From Costus lasius (lineage: Eukaryota; Streptophyta; Magnoliopsida; Zingiberales; Costaceae): a stretch of 64,000 nt of DNA. Numbering within the stretch: position 1 is the first letter of the stretch; each line of letters opens with the position of its first letter. Positions 45,050 to 58,010 of this stretch are shown in pieces. Below the pieces are notes generated by a model. The model worked only from the letters and a program-made list of their open reading frames with translations. It was not told the DNA's origin and did no database searches. The position numbers were made by a program, and so were the translations under genes. The DNA lies in contig JANVAS020000239.1 in NCBI GenBank assembly GCA_027563935.2, forward strand, positions 3,658,001 to 3,722,000, given 5' to 3'.

Positions 45050-46250
45050 ATGCTGCATAGATAAACAAAATCAGTCACTAATGAAAACTCTACTGCATGA
45101 ATAGATAAAATCAACAAAAATAGAGGCAGTAGAAAAAGTAAGAATCTACAGATGGTATAATCCAGTGTCGATGGTTGGAAACAGTGATGTCAGAGACAGA
45201 TGTAGTGGTGGCTAGAGGTGGAAGACAGTTGCTCTTGAAGATTTCTGGATCTGGAGGCAAAAGAAGCTATAACATGTAGAAAACAAACAAAGCGGTTTTT
45301 GAATTTTTTATGAAAGGTAGCCCTACCCAAAAATAAGATTTAATGATCCAAATAGAAAATGGACAAAACCAAGTTGTAGAATAAGATATGTTCTTTTCAG
45401 ATGTATAAAAATTAAAGGATCAAAATCTATCAGAAATTTAGGGCATCAACAGAAAGTAGGCTACTTAGATGAAAAACTACAAAACTGCATAAAAGTTAAT
45501 CAAATTCGAAAAGTTGTCATATGTACTAGAATTGTCAAAAAATATTTTCATGAAAACAATTAATCCACAAGATAGAATGACATACGAACTTCATATTCCA
45601 AGTGAAAAATCACGGTTTCAAGTCATCAAAGCACCTTAAAAACTCGCAGCAAAAGTGCTAATCACATTAGTCAGAAGAAAATTGCTGCAGAAATTAATGA
45701 GAATCGAAAAGTTGCTAGGTGCTTTTGAATGATCCATGGACTTTAAAATTTAGTAAAAATATCCAGATGATAGAAAACGATGAGTGCTTCGTGATGGTGC
45801 AAGAGATCAAAAATTTTCGCAACCCAGTTTCTTAAAATCGCAGTGAGAAAACACCTACTCAAATAAGCAAACTACAGATTTCAAATACAGTACCGTGCAA
45901 TTCCTCACGGCAGTGCCGTAAAATGCATAAAACTCTCGGGTCAGAAATCGATAGAAATACGGTACCATGAAAGATTTTTCAAAAATACGGTAGTGCCGTA
46001 TTTTGCGCAATTTTTTTTACAAAAAAAAGATAAAAATTAATTCTAAAAATAAACCAAGATAAAAGAAACTAAGCTAAGAAAAAGTGCTTGGGTTGCCTCC
46101 CAAGAAGTGCTAATTTTTAGGTCATTAGCTTGACCAAAACCCAAAAATCATGGTGAAGCAGGTGAATCAATACCAAAGTAAAGAGCGAACAATTTTCTGC
46201 ATTTTCTCTGTCAAAAAGTTTAGCCACTAATCCAAAAATCTAGAATTGCT
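45050..46250 (-). mobile_element. Gypsy-E2 internal remnant, second part
   Basis: Continuation of Gypsy-E2 after Copia-F. No coding domain is left. The plus strand holds CTTGGGTTGCCTCCCAAG (about 46088-46105), the reverse of a phrase often found just downstream of pol in plant Tat/Athila elements, and TACGG-CCGTA palindromes at 45906-45920 and 45986-46000 like those in the E2 LTR. It is cut on the right by the LTR of Copia-G. Confidence 0.45.
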
Positions 46251-47870
46251 TTTAAAAACTTGTCGCAGCGGAAATACTAGGATCGCATGACATGAGCACA
46301 TGATCAACCTTGTATAAAACAAGTTGGAGCATTACCTGTGCCATGATGTGAGAGGCGACTTGGAAAATGAAAGGGGTGAGTGCCTCTTCTCCAAAGATGT
46401 CACACACAAGATGAGAAAGACTTTCTTCCTTGTGTTCCTTGTGCTAGCAAAGACACCAAGGAGTCTTGATCGTCTCTAGGAAAGGATGATCTGTGTCCCC
46501 TTGGCCGGTCGAGCTTCTCTTCCTCGCGTGAAGATGATCCACACGAGAGCGAAGAGAGGAGGAGGCGAGAGGGCTTTCGAAAAAACGTGGATCACCCAAG
46601 AGGGAAAATTCGGCCACCACTTATGGTAATAACCGAATATGTAACTTCCTCCATAACTCCCCTTTAAGTGATCGAAAACTCCTCTTTAATTGAACCATGC
46701 GTTCACAAGTGAACCGGTTCAATTTCAATTTGGTTCAAGCACCAAATCAAACCAGCCCTGGTTATAATCTTCTTCGAACCAAATGGCTCAAGATCTAACC
46801 ACACATCACATTGAACCCCTGATCTTTACGATCAAGCTTCAATCCTCCGATCAAAGCTTACCGATCACATGTCCTAATCAATCAAACATGATTAGACTAG
46901 ATCTCACTTTTAATCAGAGCTTAAAATCCTTTAAACTGAACTAGAATAATTCCAGTCCACACGATCTGACATAAGTAAGCCATATCATCAAATTGTGCGA
47001 CCCTAAGGGTTTCCTTCAATGTCGGTAACGATAACTTACGTTATCATGACCAGAGAGAGGTATCTAGCAACACATCACTGTCTTCCAATATGAAGGAAAG
47101 AGTCTTCCAAGACTACTCCCAAACCACAGCACAAGTGTGAATCTCATTCACTTGGCATACATGTTTCCCTTTGCCACTAGATGTTCTTGTCGGACAAGCG
47201 TGTCAAGCCTGTGATTCCAACATGATGAAAATGGTTAGATCAGATGAACATAGTCGTCTGGGTATGGCCATACACATTCTCAACCATTTCATCCATAGGG
47301 CCCCCTTAGAACATCACACTCCAACCAGGAGAGGCAATCCTATATCTATCACAAGTACCCTAACATGACTCATGCCCACTATCCAAGATAATCCTTAATC
47401 ATTATCTTTCAAATGATATGGAACTACCTCAAGATAATGCCAATCATCACTTAGAAACACAAGTGATCTCAAGTCAGAGGGAATATGCCACTTGCTTGCA
47501 TACAAGGATTATTCACATTGTGACAAACAATTGAATATCCTGAGAAGGGTCAGTCTAGTACATCCAATGCACCTATGTGTCTAAATCTTATTTCATGCTC
47601 TAAGCATCCTATAAGATTAGAACACATATTAGTCTCAATCATACCAAGGCTGTCTCATGTTCACCAAGATATCTCGACTAAGGACAATACTGAATGTCAG
47701 CTAAACTGAACATCATTGAGACATTACTCAGAAGTATACATATAACAGCAGATTATGTAACAATCTGAATAACAACGAATGCCTTCAAAAACATATATAT
47801 GTTTAGTTTATACATGATACTGACAATAACCCAAGGCCTCAAACATTAGCCTTAAGGGCATACCCTAACA
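46251..47870 (-). repeat. Copia-G 3' LTR, missing terminal 28 bp
   Basis: Similarity to the 5' LTR begins at TTTAAAAACTTGTCGC (46251, matching 62812). The 28 bp that precede it in the 5' LTR (62784-62811) are absent and replaced by Gypsy-E2 sequence. It ends TACCCTAACA at 47870. The palindrome ATTCGG/CCGAAT lies at 46608-46638. Confidence 0.9.
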
Positions 47871-47881
47871 ATCTCCCACTT
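47871..47881 (-). other. Copia-G polypurine tract
   Basis: Sense AAGTGGGAGAT next to the 3' LTR. Confidence 0.9.
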
Positions 47882-47890
47882 GCACTTAAA

Positions 47891-50774
47891 CTAATGGTTT
47901 AGAAATCTCGAACCCATATTTTTACAGTGCTTCTCATGCTTCTGCTGCGTCAGAGGCTTTGTAAGCGGGTCAGCTAGATTATCATCTGTATGAATCTTGC
48001 AGATCTTGATGTCTCCTCGATCAATGATTTCACGGATCAAGTGAAACCTTCTCTGTATGTGCTTGGACTTCTGGTGTGACCGTGGTTCCTTTGCTTGTGC
48101 AATCGCTCCGGTGTTATCACAGAAGATAACCAATGGATCTTCACTTGAAGGAACAACACCAAGTTCCTGAGTGAACTTACGAATCCATACTGCCTCCTTT
48201 GATGCTTATGAGGCTGCAACATACTCAGCTTCTGTTGTGGAATCAGCAACAATTGATTGTTTGAAACTCTTCCAAACCACTGCTCCTCCATTCAAGCTAA
48301 AAACATAGCCTGATTGCGATCGGAAATCGTCTTGGTCAGATTGGAAAGAGGCATCAGTATATCCTTCAATACTGAGTTCTCCCTGACCTCCATAAATCAA
48401 GAACATATCTTTGGTTCTGCGAAGATATTTCAAAACGTTCTTGACTGCAATCCAGTGTGCCTTCCCTGGATTACCTTGGAACCGACTGGTTACGCTTAAC
48501 CCGTAAGCGACGTCTGGGCGAGTACACAACATCGCATACATGATGGACCCAATAGCCGAAGCATAAGGCGTATTGTCCATCTCATCTTTCTCAGACTATG
48601 TTTGAGGACACTGGCCTTTTGAAAGATTCAGACCATGTCTGACTGGAAGATATCCTCTTTTAGAATTTTCTAAATGGAATCTCTCCAGGACCTTATCGAT
48701 GTAAGTACTTTGGCATAGCCCGAGAAGCCTATTAGATCTATCTCTAAAGATCTTCACACCTAGTATATAGGTCGCTTTTCCTAAATCTTTCATCTGGAAA
48801 CATTTTCCTAACCATGCTTTGACTGCATGCAGTTCAGGAATATCATTTCCAATGATTAAAATATCATCGACGTAGAGAACTAGGAAAGTAATCACGCTCC
48901 CACTAAACCTTTTATATACACACGGGTCATCTTCATTTTTGATGAAACCAAATTCAGAAACTGATTCATCAAAATGAATATTCCAGCTTCTCGATGCTTG
49001 TTTTAGTCCATAAATGGACTTCTTTAATTTGTATATTTTATGACGTTCTGATGGATTAATGAAATCTTCAGGTTGTGTCATGTACACATCCTCTTCTAAT
49101 TTTCCGTTAAGGAAAGCGATTTTCACATCCATTTGCCAGATCCCATAATCATAATATGCTGCTATCGCGAGAATAATTCGAATGGACTTGAACATGGCTA
49201 CAGGAGAGAAAGTTTCATCATAATCTATCCCGTAGATTTGTTTGAAACCTTTCGCAGCTAGCCTGCCCTTATAGGTAACTACGTTACCATCCATGTCTTT
49301 CTTCTTTCTGAAGATCCACTTACAGCCTATAGGGATTATCCCCGGAGGCGGATCAACCAAATCCCAGACTTGGTTATCTGACATGGAGTCCATCTTGGCT
49401 CGCATAGCTTCAAGCCATTTTGCTGACTCCGGTCCACTGACCGCATCCGCATAAGTGAGGGGTTCATCATTAATGATGTAGACTCCGTCATAGCGCTCAG
49501 GCTGACGACGAATCCTTCCCGATCTACGCGGTTCCCGTGATGTCTGAGCCTCAGGTTGAACATTAACCTGATCTATTGGCTCAGGCTCATCCAACTTTGC
49601 TTGACTACTTTGTCCCTCTTCTGGAATTTCATCCAGCTTTATTTCTCTCCCACTGGCCTCTTGCAGAAGAAACTCCTTCTCAAGAAAAATAGCCGTTCGA
49701 GCAACAAACACTTTATTCTCCTTGGGATTGTAGAAATAATAACCCTTAGTTTCTTTAGGGTATCTGACAAATATGCATTTATCAGATCTGCTTTCCAGTT
49801 TCCCAGAAGCGAGCTTTTTGACATAAGCCTCGCAACCCCAGATCTTGATAAACGTCAAGCTCAGTTGTTTCCCATACCATAACTCATATGGCGTCTTAGA
49901 AACGGCCTTGGATGGCATTCGGTTTAGCACCTTTGCAGCTGTTTCCAGTGCAAATCCCCAAAAGGAGTAAGGTAGAGTAGCTTGACTCATCATAGAACGA
50001 ACCATATGCAATAAGGTTCGATTCCTCCTCTCGGACACACCATTCCATTGCGGTGTCCCCGGCGGAGTGAGCTGTGAGATGATCCCACACTCCTTCAGAT
50101 AGTCATTAAACTCATGACTCAAGTATTCTCCACCTCGATCTGATCGAAGTGCCTTGATATTTCGGCCTAATTGATTCTGTACTTCATTTTTGAATTCTTT
50201 GAACTTGTCAAAAGATTCACTCTTATGTCTCATTAAGTAGACATAACCATACCTACTGAAATCATCAGTAAAAGTAATGAAGTATGAATAGCCACCTCTG
50301 GCATGTTTACTAAATGGCCCACACACATCACTGTGAATAAGGTCAAGTAAACATGAAGCCCTTTTACCTTTATTAGTAAAAGGAGTCTTCGTCATCTTAC
50401 CCATTAAACAAGCCTTGCATGTATCAAGCTCCTCATAGGAGAATGATCCCAGCAGTCCATAGTCATGCAACTGCTTAATGCGTTTCTTGTTAATATGACC
50501 TAGACGACTATGCCATAACAAGGTGCAGTCATCAGCATGCTTGGCTTTCTTATTATCAATTTGTTGTACAGAACATTCCATGTCCAACATGTATAACCCA
50601 TTGTTAATCGACCCAGTTGCATAAACAATACCATCAAATGAAATACAGCACTGTGAAGTTTTGCATTCAAATGAAAAACCTTTCCTGACAAGAGCAGGAA
50701 TTGAGATAATATTCTTTGTTATGCTTGGTACAAAGTAACAATTGTCAAGTTCTAATACAAGTCCAGATGGTAAA
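47891..50774 (-). pseudogene. Copia-G gag-pol, C-terminal portion
   Basis: Late protease region, integrase, RT and RNase H. On the minus strand the frame enters at 50774 from the Copia-H insertion site. It has a stop at 48596-48598 (TAG where relatives have CAG, just after the RT) and another at 48206-48208 (TAA where relatives have GAA, inside RNase H). Otherwise it stays in phase to 47891, and together with 59967-60975 it makes 1296 codons, so there is no net frameshift. YVDD, the integrase D-D-E residues and RNase H acidic residues remain. A methionine-started frame from 50815 is an artefact of reading through Copia-H LTR sequence. Confidence 0.92.
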
Positions 50775-52472
50775 TGAAGAAACCCCTTAAAATGGGGGGC
50801 AAAAACCCTAAGCATGGCGCTAATGAAAAAGATGCTAGCGGAAGCAAGGGTTTAAGATCATTTGCATGCCATATGTTCAACTATAACCGATTGAATAGAT
50901 TGAGATGGAAATTCATACCAACGCCATATGCTTGGAAGTCGGCTTGGATGAAGAGAACAAACTAGATCTCCTCCACAAGTTCACACACAAGATGAAGATG
51001 CTTACTCCTTGCGGTCCCTTGTGCTAGCAAGACACCCAAGCTTTTCTTTTGTCGAATTGGAAGGGATGATGAGATGATTCCCTTTCTTGGCCGAGAGCTT
51101 CTCTTGCTTCTCTCCCACCTTCGTCAACCACCCAACGAAAGGATGATCGCGTTCAAGTGAAGAAGCCAACGCTTATGCGTTTTGGCGTTGAAGCATAACC
51201 GGCTTTGATTACTTTCCATAAGTGGAAGAGAATCAAGCCAAGCGTTCAAGCCACTTCATGAACGCATATTGGCATTGAACCAAGCGTTCACATTTGTGAA
51301 CCGGTTCAATCCAAATCGTTCAATCGAATTTGGTTCATCAAACCAAACCGAAATAGCTCAAGCCACTTGGTCTAGACCAAATCGAACCCCAAGGCTCATG
51401 ATCTAACCATTCATCTCCTGATGCCCCTGATCTCTCCGATCTAGCATCATTTCTCTCGATCGAAGCTTACCGATCTCAAGTCCTAATCAATCAAACATGA
51501 TCAGACCAGATCTCACTTACAATCAGAGATTAAATCCCTATAATCTGAACTCAAAGAATCCAGTCCATACGATCTGACTCAAGTAAGCCATATCACCAAA
51601 TTGTGCGACCCTGAGGGTTTCCTCTAAATGTCGGTAACGATAACTTACGTTATCACGATCAGTGAGGGGTATCTAGCAACACATCACTGTCTCCCGATAT
51701 AAAGGAAAGAGTCTTCCAAGACTACTCCCAAACCATAGCACAAGTGTGAATCAAACTCACAAGGCATACATAATTCCTTTGCCACTGGATGTTCTTATTG
51801 GACAAGCATGTCAAGCCTGTAACTCCAATACGATGAGCATGATTAGATCAGATGCACATAGTCATCTGGGTATGGCCATACACTATCTCAATCATCTCAT
51901 AAGGGGGCCCTTTTAGAACATCACACTCCTTAAACAAGGAGACGGCAATCCTATGTCTATCACTAGTGCCCTAACCTGATTCAAGCTCACCATCCAAGAT
52001 AGTCTATAATCATTATGTTTCAAATGATATTGAACTACCTCAAGACAATGACAATCATCATTTAGAAACACAAGTGATCTCAAGTCAGAGGACATGTGCC
52101 ACTTGCTGCTTACAAGGATCATTCACATTGTGACAAGCAATGGAATATCCCAGTAGGGTCTGTCCAGTACATCCAATGTACCCATGAGTCTACATCTTAT
52201 TCCATGCTCGAAGCATCCTATAAGATTAGCACTTATATTAGTCTCAATCATATCAAGGCTGTCTCATGTTCACCAAGATATCTCGACTAAGGACATATAG
52301 CCTGTCAGCCTAGCTGAACAGCTTTGAGACATTATTCAGAAGTACACTTATTACAGCAGACAAGGTAACAACCTGAATAACAACCATGCCTTTTATAAAC
52401 ATAAGAGTTTATTACATGATACTTATACAATCCCAAGGCCTCAAACATTAGCCTTAAGGGCATACTCCAACA
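50775..52472 (-). repeat. Copia-H 3' LTR
   Basis: 1698 bp, plus strand TGAAGAAACCCC...TACTCCAACA. An inverted repeat TTGATT/AATCAA with inner TTCCA/TGGAA lies at 51205-51236, where the other LTRs have their own palindromes. Confidence 0.95.
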
Positions 52473-52483
52473 ATCTCCCACTT
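52473..52483 (-). other. Copia-H polypurine tract
   Basis: Sense AAGTGGGAGAT next to the 3' LTR. Confidence 0.9.
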
Positions 52484-52492
52484 GCACTTAAT

Positions 52493-55400
52493 CTAATGGT
52501 TGAGAAATCTCAAACCCATATTATTACAGTGCTTCTCATGCTTCTGCTGCGCCAGAGGCTTGGTAAGCGGGTCTGCCAGATTGTCATCTGTATGAACCTT
52601 GCATATTTTGATCTCGCCTCGATCAATGATCTCCCGGATCAAGTGAAACCGTCTCTGTATGTGCTTGGACTTCTGGTGCGACCGCGGTTCCTTTGCTTGT
52701 GCGATGGCTCCAGTGTTATCACAGAAGATAACCAAAGGATCAGCACTCGAAGGAACGACACCAAGTTCTCTCACGAACTTACGAATCCACACTGCCTCCT
52801 TGGATGCTTCCGAGGCTGCAACATACTCGGCTTCTGTTGTGGAATCAGCAACAGTTGACTGTTTGAAGCTCTTCCACACCACTGCTCCACCATTCAAGCT
52901 AAAAACATAGCCTGATTGCGATCGGAAATCATCCTGGTCCGACTGGAACGAAGCATCAGTATATCCCTCTATACTGAGTTCTTCCTGACCACCATATATC
53001 AAGAACATATCTTTGGTCCTCCGCAGATATTTCAAGATGTTCTTGACCGCAATCCAGTGCGCCAATCCTGGATTACTTTGGAATCGACTGGTCACGCTTA
53101 ACCCGTAAGCGACGTCTGGGCGAGTACACAACATCGCATACATAATGGACCCAATAGCCGAAGCATAAGGCGTATTGTCCATTTCATCTTTCTCAGTCTG
53201 TGTTTGTGGACACTGACTCTTTGAAAGATTCAGACCATGTCTGACTGGAAGATATCCACGTTTAGAATTCTCTAAATGGAATCTCTCCAGGACCTTATCG
53301 ATGTAAGTACTCTGGCACAGCCCGAGAAGCCTCTTAGATCTATCTCTGTAGATCTTCACACCTAGTACATAGGCTGCTTCTCCTAGATCTTTCATCTGGA
53401 AACATTTTCCTAACCATGCTTTAACAGCATGCAGTTCAGGAATATCATTTCCAATGATTAAGATATCATCGACGTAGACGATTAGGAATGTAATCACGCT
53501 CCCACTAAACCTCTTATATACACACGGGTCATCCTCGTTCTTGATGAAACCAAACTCAGAGATTGATTCATCAAAACGAATATTCCAGCTCCTAGATGCT
53601 TGTTTCAGCCCATAAATGGACTTCTTTAACTTGCATATTTTATGACGATCTGCTGGATTAGTGAAACCTTCCGGTTGTGTCATATACACATCCTCATCCA
53701 GATTTCCATTAAGGAAAGCTGTCTTCACATCCATCTGCCAGATCTCATAATCGTAATATGCAGCTATCGCGAAAAGAATCCGAATAGACTTAAACATGGC
53801 TACAGGTGAGAAAGTTTCATCATAATCTATCCCGTAGATTTGTTTGAAACCTTTCGCAACTAGCCTGCCTTTATAGGTAACCACGTTACCATCCATGTCA
53901 ATCTTCTTCTTGAAGATCCATTTACAGCCTATAGGGATTACTCCTGGAGGCGGATCAACCAAATCCCAGACTTGGTTATCTGACATGGAGTCCATCTCGG
54001 CTCGCATAGCTTCAAGCCATCTAGCTGACTCCGGTCCACTGACGGCATCCGCATAAGTTAGGGGTTCATCATTATCAATGATGTAGACTCCGTCATAGCG
54101 CTCAGGCTGTCGACGGATCCTACCCGATCTTCGCGGTTCCCGTGATATTTGAGCCTCAGGTTGTTCAGTAACTTGATCTACTGGCTCAGGCACATCCAAC
54201 TCTGCCTGACTACTTTGTCCTTCCTCTGGATTCTCATCCAGCTTTATTTCTCTCCCATTGGCCTCTTGCAGAAGAAACTCCTTCTCAAGAAATATGGCCG
54301 TCCGAGCAACAAAAACCTTGTTCTCTTTGGGATCGAAGAAATAATAACCCTTAGTTTCCTTAGGGTAACCGACAAAGATGCATTTATCAGATCTGCTCTC
54401 TAGTTTCCCAGAGGCGAGCTTTTGGACATAAGCCTCGCAACCCCAGATCCTGATAAATGTCAAGCTAGGCTGTTTCCCATACCATAACTCATATGGCATC
54501 TTTGAAACTGCCTTGGATGGCACTCGGTTTAGTACCTTTGCAGCTGTTTCCAGTGCAAAACCCCAAAAGGAATATGGAAGAATAGCCTGACTCATCATAG
54601 AACGAACCATATCAAGTAACGTTCTATTTCTCCTCTCGGACACACCATTCCACTGCGGTGTTCCTAGCGGAGTGAGCTGTGAGATAATCCCACACTCCTT
54701 CAGATAGTCAGTAAACGCATGACTCAGGTATTCTCCACCTCGATCAGAACGAAGTGCCTTGATATTTCGGCCTAACTGATTTTGTACTTCATTTTTGAAC
54801 TCTTTGAACTTGTCAAAAGATTCACTTTTATGTCTCATTAAATAGACATACCCATATCTACTGAAATCATCAGTAAAGGTAATGAAGTACTGATAGCCAC
54901 CTCTGGCATGTTTACTAAATGGCCCACACACATCACTGTGTATAAGGTCAAGTAAACCTGAAGTCCTTTGACCTTTGTTTGAAAAAGGCGACTTCGTCAT
55001 TTTACCCATCAAACAAGCTTTGCATGTATTAATCTCCACATAGGAGAAAGATCCCAGCAGTCCATGATCATGCAACCGCTTAATGCGCTTCTCGTTTATA
55101 TGGCCTAAACGACTATGCCATAGCAAGGTGCTGTCATCAGCATACTTGGCTTTCTTATTATCAATGTTTTGTATAGAATTTTCCATGTCCAACATGTATA
55201 ACCCATTGTTAATTGAACCAGTTGCATACACAATATTATCTAGAGATAAAACACACTTTGAAATATTGCATTCAAAGGCAAATCCTTTCCTGACAAGAGC
55301 AGGAATAGAGATAATATTCTTTGTGATACTTGGTACAAAATAACAATTGTTTAATTCTAATACAATGCCAGATGGTAAAGTAATGAAATAGTCTCCTACA

Positions 55401-56377
55401 GCAACAGCAGCAACCCGTGCCCCGTTTCCAACTCGTAGGTCTACCTCATGCTGTCCCACCTGCCTTCTTCTCTTGAGTTCCTGCACATTTGAACAAATGT
55501 GAACTCCACATGCAGTGTCCAACACCCATGATATAGTAGAAGAAGATAACATGACCTTAGTCACATATATACCTGAGCCAGAAGCGATGCTTCCCCTCTT
55601 ATCTCCTTGGAGCGCTTTACAGTCCTTTTTCCAGTGACCCAGCTGGCCACAGTGGAAACACCTGTTGTCCTTCGACCGCTTCACCTTCTGTTTCAGGGCC
55701 TTGCTGTAATTCTTGACAGGGGCCTTGCCCTTCTTCCCCTTCTTCTTGTTCCTGGAAGGAACCATCAAGACAGAGGTTGAAGGCTTACCCTTCAGAGTTT
55801 CCTCAGTGGTCAAGAGCATATTCAGCAGCTCTGCCGGCGTACAATCGATTTTGTTCATATTAAAGTTAATGATGAACGCATCGAAAGAAGGCGGGAGAGA
55901 CTGCAGAATAATATCCACAGCAAGCTCCTGGTTGATGGTATGCCCCAGTTTCTCCAGAGCCTCCTTGTGCCCAATCATCTTGAGCACGTGAGCTCCCACT
56001 GGGCTCCCTTCAGCCAGTTTGCTCTGAAAGAAGAGCTTCGTCAGATTATAGCGTTCAGTCCTCGCCTGTGCAGCATACAGCATCTTGAGGTTCGCTATAA
56101 TTTCTATAGCCGACATATCCTCATGCTGACGCTGCAGCGGTGGCGTCATAGACGCTAGCATCAGGCAAGCGACATCAATGCTATCATTGACGTGCTTTTC
56201 GTAGGCATCCCGAACCGCCCTTGCGGCGTTCGGAGCGGGCTGCGGCGGTATCGCCGTCTCGAGGACATACAGTTTCCTCTCTGCCTTAAGAACGATCTTA
56301 AGGTGTCCGAACCAGTCAGAGAAGTTCGGCCCAGCAAACTTCTCCCTTTCCAGTAGGGATCGCACATTGAAGCTCAT
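52493..56377 (-). CDS. gag-pol: Copia-H gag-pol polyprotein, intact
   Basis: A single 1294-residue frame, one residue longer than Copia-B because of an extra Thr before the protease motif. Gag is about 1-235, with zinc knuckle CX2CX4HX4C at 240-253. The protease Asp in LDTACG is at 287. The integrase zinc site HX4H...CX2C is about 421-455, and the D482, D545, E581 core has DD35E spacing. RT has D883 and YVDD at 968-971; RNase H has D1141, E1182 and D1220. The start ATG follows CAACGAACACC. Differences from B that may matter are LTPLGTP for LTPPGTP beside the integrase core and FLIVYVDD for FLVLYVDD. Intact frame plus identical-looking LTRs make it a candidate autonomous copy. Confidence 0.96.
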   Translation of the reverse strand: MSFNVRSLLEREKFAGPNFSDWFGHLKIVLKAERKLYVLETAIPPQPAPNAARAVRDAYEKHVNDSIDVACLMLASMTPPLQRQHEDMSAIEIIANLKMLYAAQARTERYNLTKLFFQSKLAEGSPVGAHVLKMIGHKEALEKLGHTINQELAVDIILQSLPPSFDAFIINFNMNKIDCTPAELLNMLLTTEETLKGKPSTSVLMVPSRNKKKGKKGKAPVKNYSKALKQKVKRSKDNRCFHCGQLGHWKKDCKALQGDKRGSIASGSGIYVTKVMLSSSTISWVLDTACGVHICSNVQELKRRRQVGQHEVDLRVGNGARVAAVAVGDYFITLPSGIVLELNNCYFVPSITKNIISIPALVRKGFAFECNISKCVLSLDNIVYATGSINNGLYMLDMENSIQNIDNKKAKYADDSTLLWHSRLGHINEKRIKRLHDHGLLGSFSYVEINTCKACLMGKMTKSPFSNKGQRTSGLLDLIHSDVCGPFSKHARGGYQYFITFTDDFSRYGYVYLMRHKSESFDKFKEFKNEVQNQLGRNIKALRSDRGGEYLSHAFTDYLKECGIISQLTPLGTPQWNGVSERRNRTLLDMVRSMMSQAILPYSFWGFALETAAKVLNRVPSKAVSKMPYELWYGKQPSLTFIRIWGCEAYVQKLASGKLESRSDKCIFVGYPKETKGYYFFDPKENKVFVARTAIFLEKEFLLQEANGREIKLDENPEEGQSSQAELDVPEPVDQVTEQPEAQISREPRRSGRIRRQPERYDGVYIIDNDEPLTYADAVSGPESARWLEAMRAEMDSMSDNQVWDLVDPPPGVIPIGCKWIFKKKIDMDGNVVTYKGRLVAKGFKQIYGIDYDETFSPVAMFKSIRILFAIAAYYDYEIWQMDVKTAFLNGNLDEDVYMTQPEGFTNPADRHKICKLKKSIYGLKQASRSWNIRFDESISEFGFIKNEDDPCVYKRFSGSVITFLIVYVDDILIIGNDIPELHAVKAWLGKCFQMKDLGEAAYVLGVKIYRDRSKRLLGLCQSTYIDKVLERFHLENSKRGYLPVRHGLNLSKSQCPQTQTEKDEMDNTPYASAIGSIMYAMLCTRPDVAYGLSVTSRFQSNPGLAHWIAVKNILKYLRRTKDMFLIYGGQEELSIEGYTDASFQSDQDDFRSQSGYVFSLNGGAVVWKSFKQSTVADSTTEAEYVAASEASKEAVWIRKFVRELGVVPSSADPLVIFCDNTGAIAQAKEPRSHQKSKHIQRRFHLIREIIDRGEIKICKVHTDDNLADPLTKPLAQQKHEKHCNNMGLRFLNH

Positions 56378-57260
56378 GGTGTTCGTTGCTGCAGGAATCT
56401 ACAACAAGCAAGAACAGCAAGGTCAGTATCAATGTTCAGAATCAATCCAGGACTTAAGAAAGATTCTTTTCTCACTATTTTGTCTGACTGAAAAATCCAG
56501 TAAACAGTCCGAAAGAGTAACACTCTTTTAGTGAGATGGGATCCAGATTTCATACTTGGTCTCCGCGTCCCGCTCAGGCGAGATAAGATGCACAGAGATG
56601 ACAAGCACTAATTTCTGGTAGGCTGTCCCAGCCAATCGCCAACCCGTGCGATTCCCCTTCATCTTGGCAATCCAGCAGACTGTGCCAACTGAGTTGGTAC
56701 AACACAGTCTCTGATCCCAGAGATGGCTGCCTCCATGCGCTACCATATGCGCCACATATGTAGTCTACATGGTCAAGCTGACCTGACCTACTCCCTGGAC
56801 CACCACGTGCTATGCTGAGCAACGAGAGGGGATAAATCCCAACTCTGTAACACGCAGGTGAAATCCAGCACCGTCTGAAGATAGATGGACGTGCCCACTG
56901 AGTGGGTTCAACACGGCTCCAACGATAATCAGAAAGGTGAGGTTTCGCGTCAGAAGGCTTATCGAGCTTGATATGTTAGCGTTGGATTTTAACGGTCTTT
57001 TATCTTCTTAACTATCATGGAAGTCCTATGGTGATAGCAGAAGATAAACTTAAACATGCAATTCTAATTACAAAAGCAATAAATAGAATGCATGATCTTA
57101 TGTGGTAAAAGCCCATGAACCCTAGTAAGACCTTAATTTTACTTAAGTCTTCACTTGAGCTCCATTGCATCTCATCTGGTCCAACCCAGTGCCCTAGCGC
57201 CAAGAGCACCTCAGGTGCACCACCAGGTGAATGCCCCTCTTGGATGTGTGCCTTTGTGCT

Positions 57261-57422
57261 CTTGTCTAATCAAAGTACATTTGATCTATCTAGACAAGGT
57301 TGACTCGCAGGTCAACAACATATTATAAATTAAGTACAATGTGATTCGCAGATCACAAATTAATTTACAATTTTTAAATCCAGGCACGCAGGCCCCAGCA
57401 CAGCACACAAATGGGCAACCCA
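57261..57422 (-). other. Copia-H leader RNA hairpin cluster
   Basis: Sense order: TGGG/CCCA with a 3-nt loop (57412-57422); GGGC/GCCT around CTGCGT (57382-57395); TGTGAT/ATCACA around CTGCGA (57340-57357); GTTGAC/GTCAAC around CTGCGA (57299-57316), where the outer A:T pair of A and C is G:C; and the long stem CTTGTCTA/TAGACAAG with inner ATCAAA/TTTGAT (57261-57298), where a T:A inner pair of Copia-C is C:G. Confidence 0.6.
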
Positions 57423-58010
57423 CATAAGACTAAATAAACAAGCATATGGTTCAATCAACATGTGATCCATTCATGAAATTAAAATTTTTGAAAAACCCCA
57501 TGGTATCAATTTTAATTTCCTTATAAGCCCTATAACCTTACAATGGTCCATTGATAGGGATCCACGCATCCATCTAGTCAGATCCACTGCCCTTGCATGC
57601 ACCGAGTCCTAACTGACCCGTGTTGACCTAATGGTCAACCATGCATGCGCCAAGGGCTGAACCACCCTCATGAGTTTTGGCAAGCGGGTGTGACCCCGGG
57701 CCTAACTCATGTGTGTTCAGTAGTTGTCTCAACCAGACCTCGCTACACGCCCTAGATGCAGTCAACCTACAGCCACCTTGTGCTTGCGCATAAGTGCTAT
57801 CAGGTCAACTCATCTGAGCTGTCAGATGGTCTGATCAGACTTGGATCTATTTAGATTATGCTTTCAACCCCATCAACCCATCTAAGGAATTATAGTAGGG
57901 GCACCTTAGATCTAATCAGCCGCGCAAGATATAAGTTTTATAAAACATCTAGATCAAGCGCAAACAATCAAACAACATGCTTCATTCATATTGATAACCC
58001 TTAGATCTAA

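Noticed and set aside
33442..46250. Search for a host gene between the gypsy remains
   Set aside because: All sizeable frames belong to transposons or low-complexity tracts. No exon-like series with splice sites and a recognisable protein was found.
48596..50815. 739-codon frame with a methionine start at 50815
   Set aside because: Its first 14 codons come from the LTR of Copia-H read through the insertion joint. The true gene start is in the distant fragment at 60975.
50774..50965. 63-codon frame (also at 58268-58459) starting at the Copia-H LTR edge
   Set aside because: It is the same LTR sequence in both copies, begins at the transposon boundary and has no family resemblance. Chance frame.
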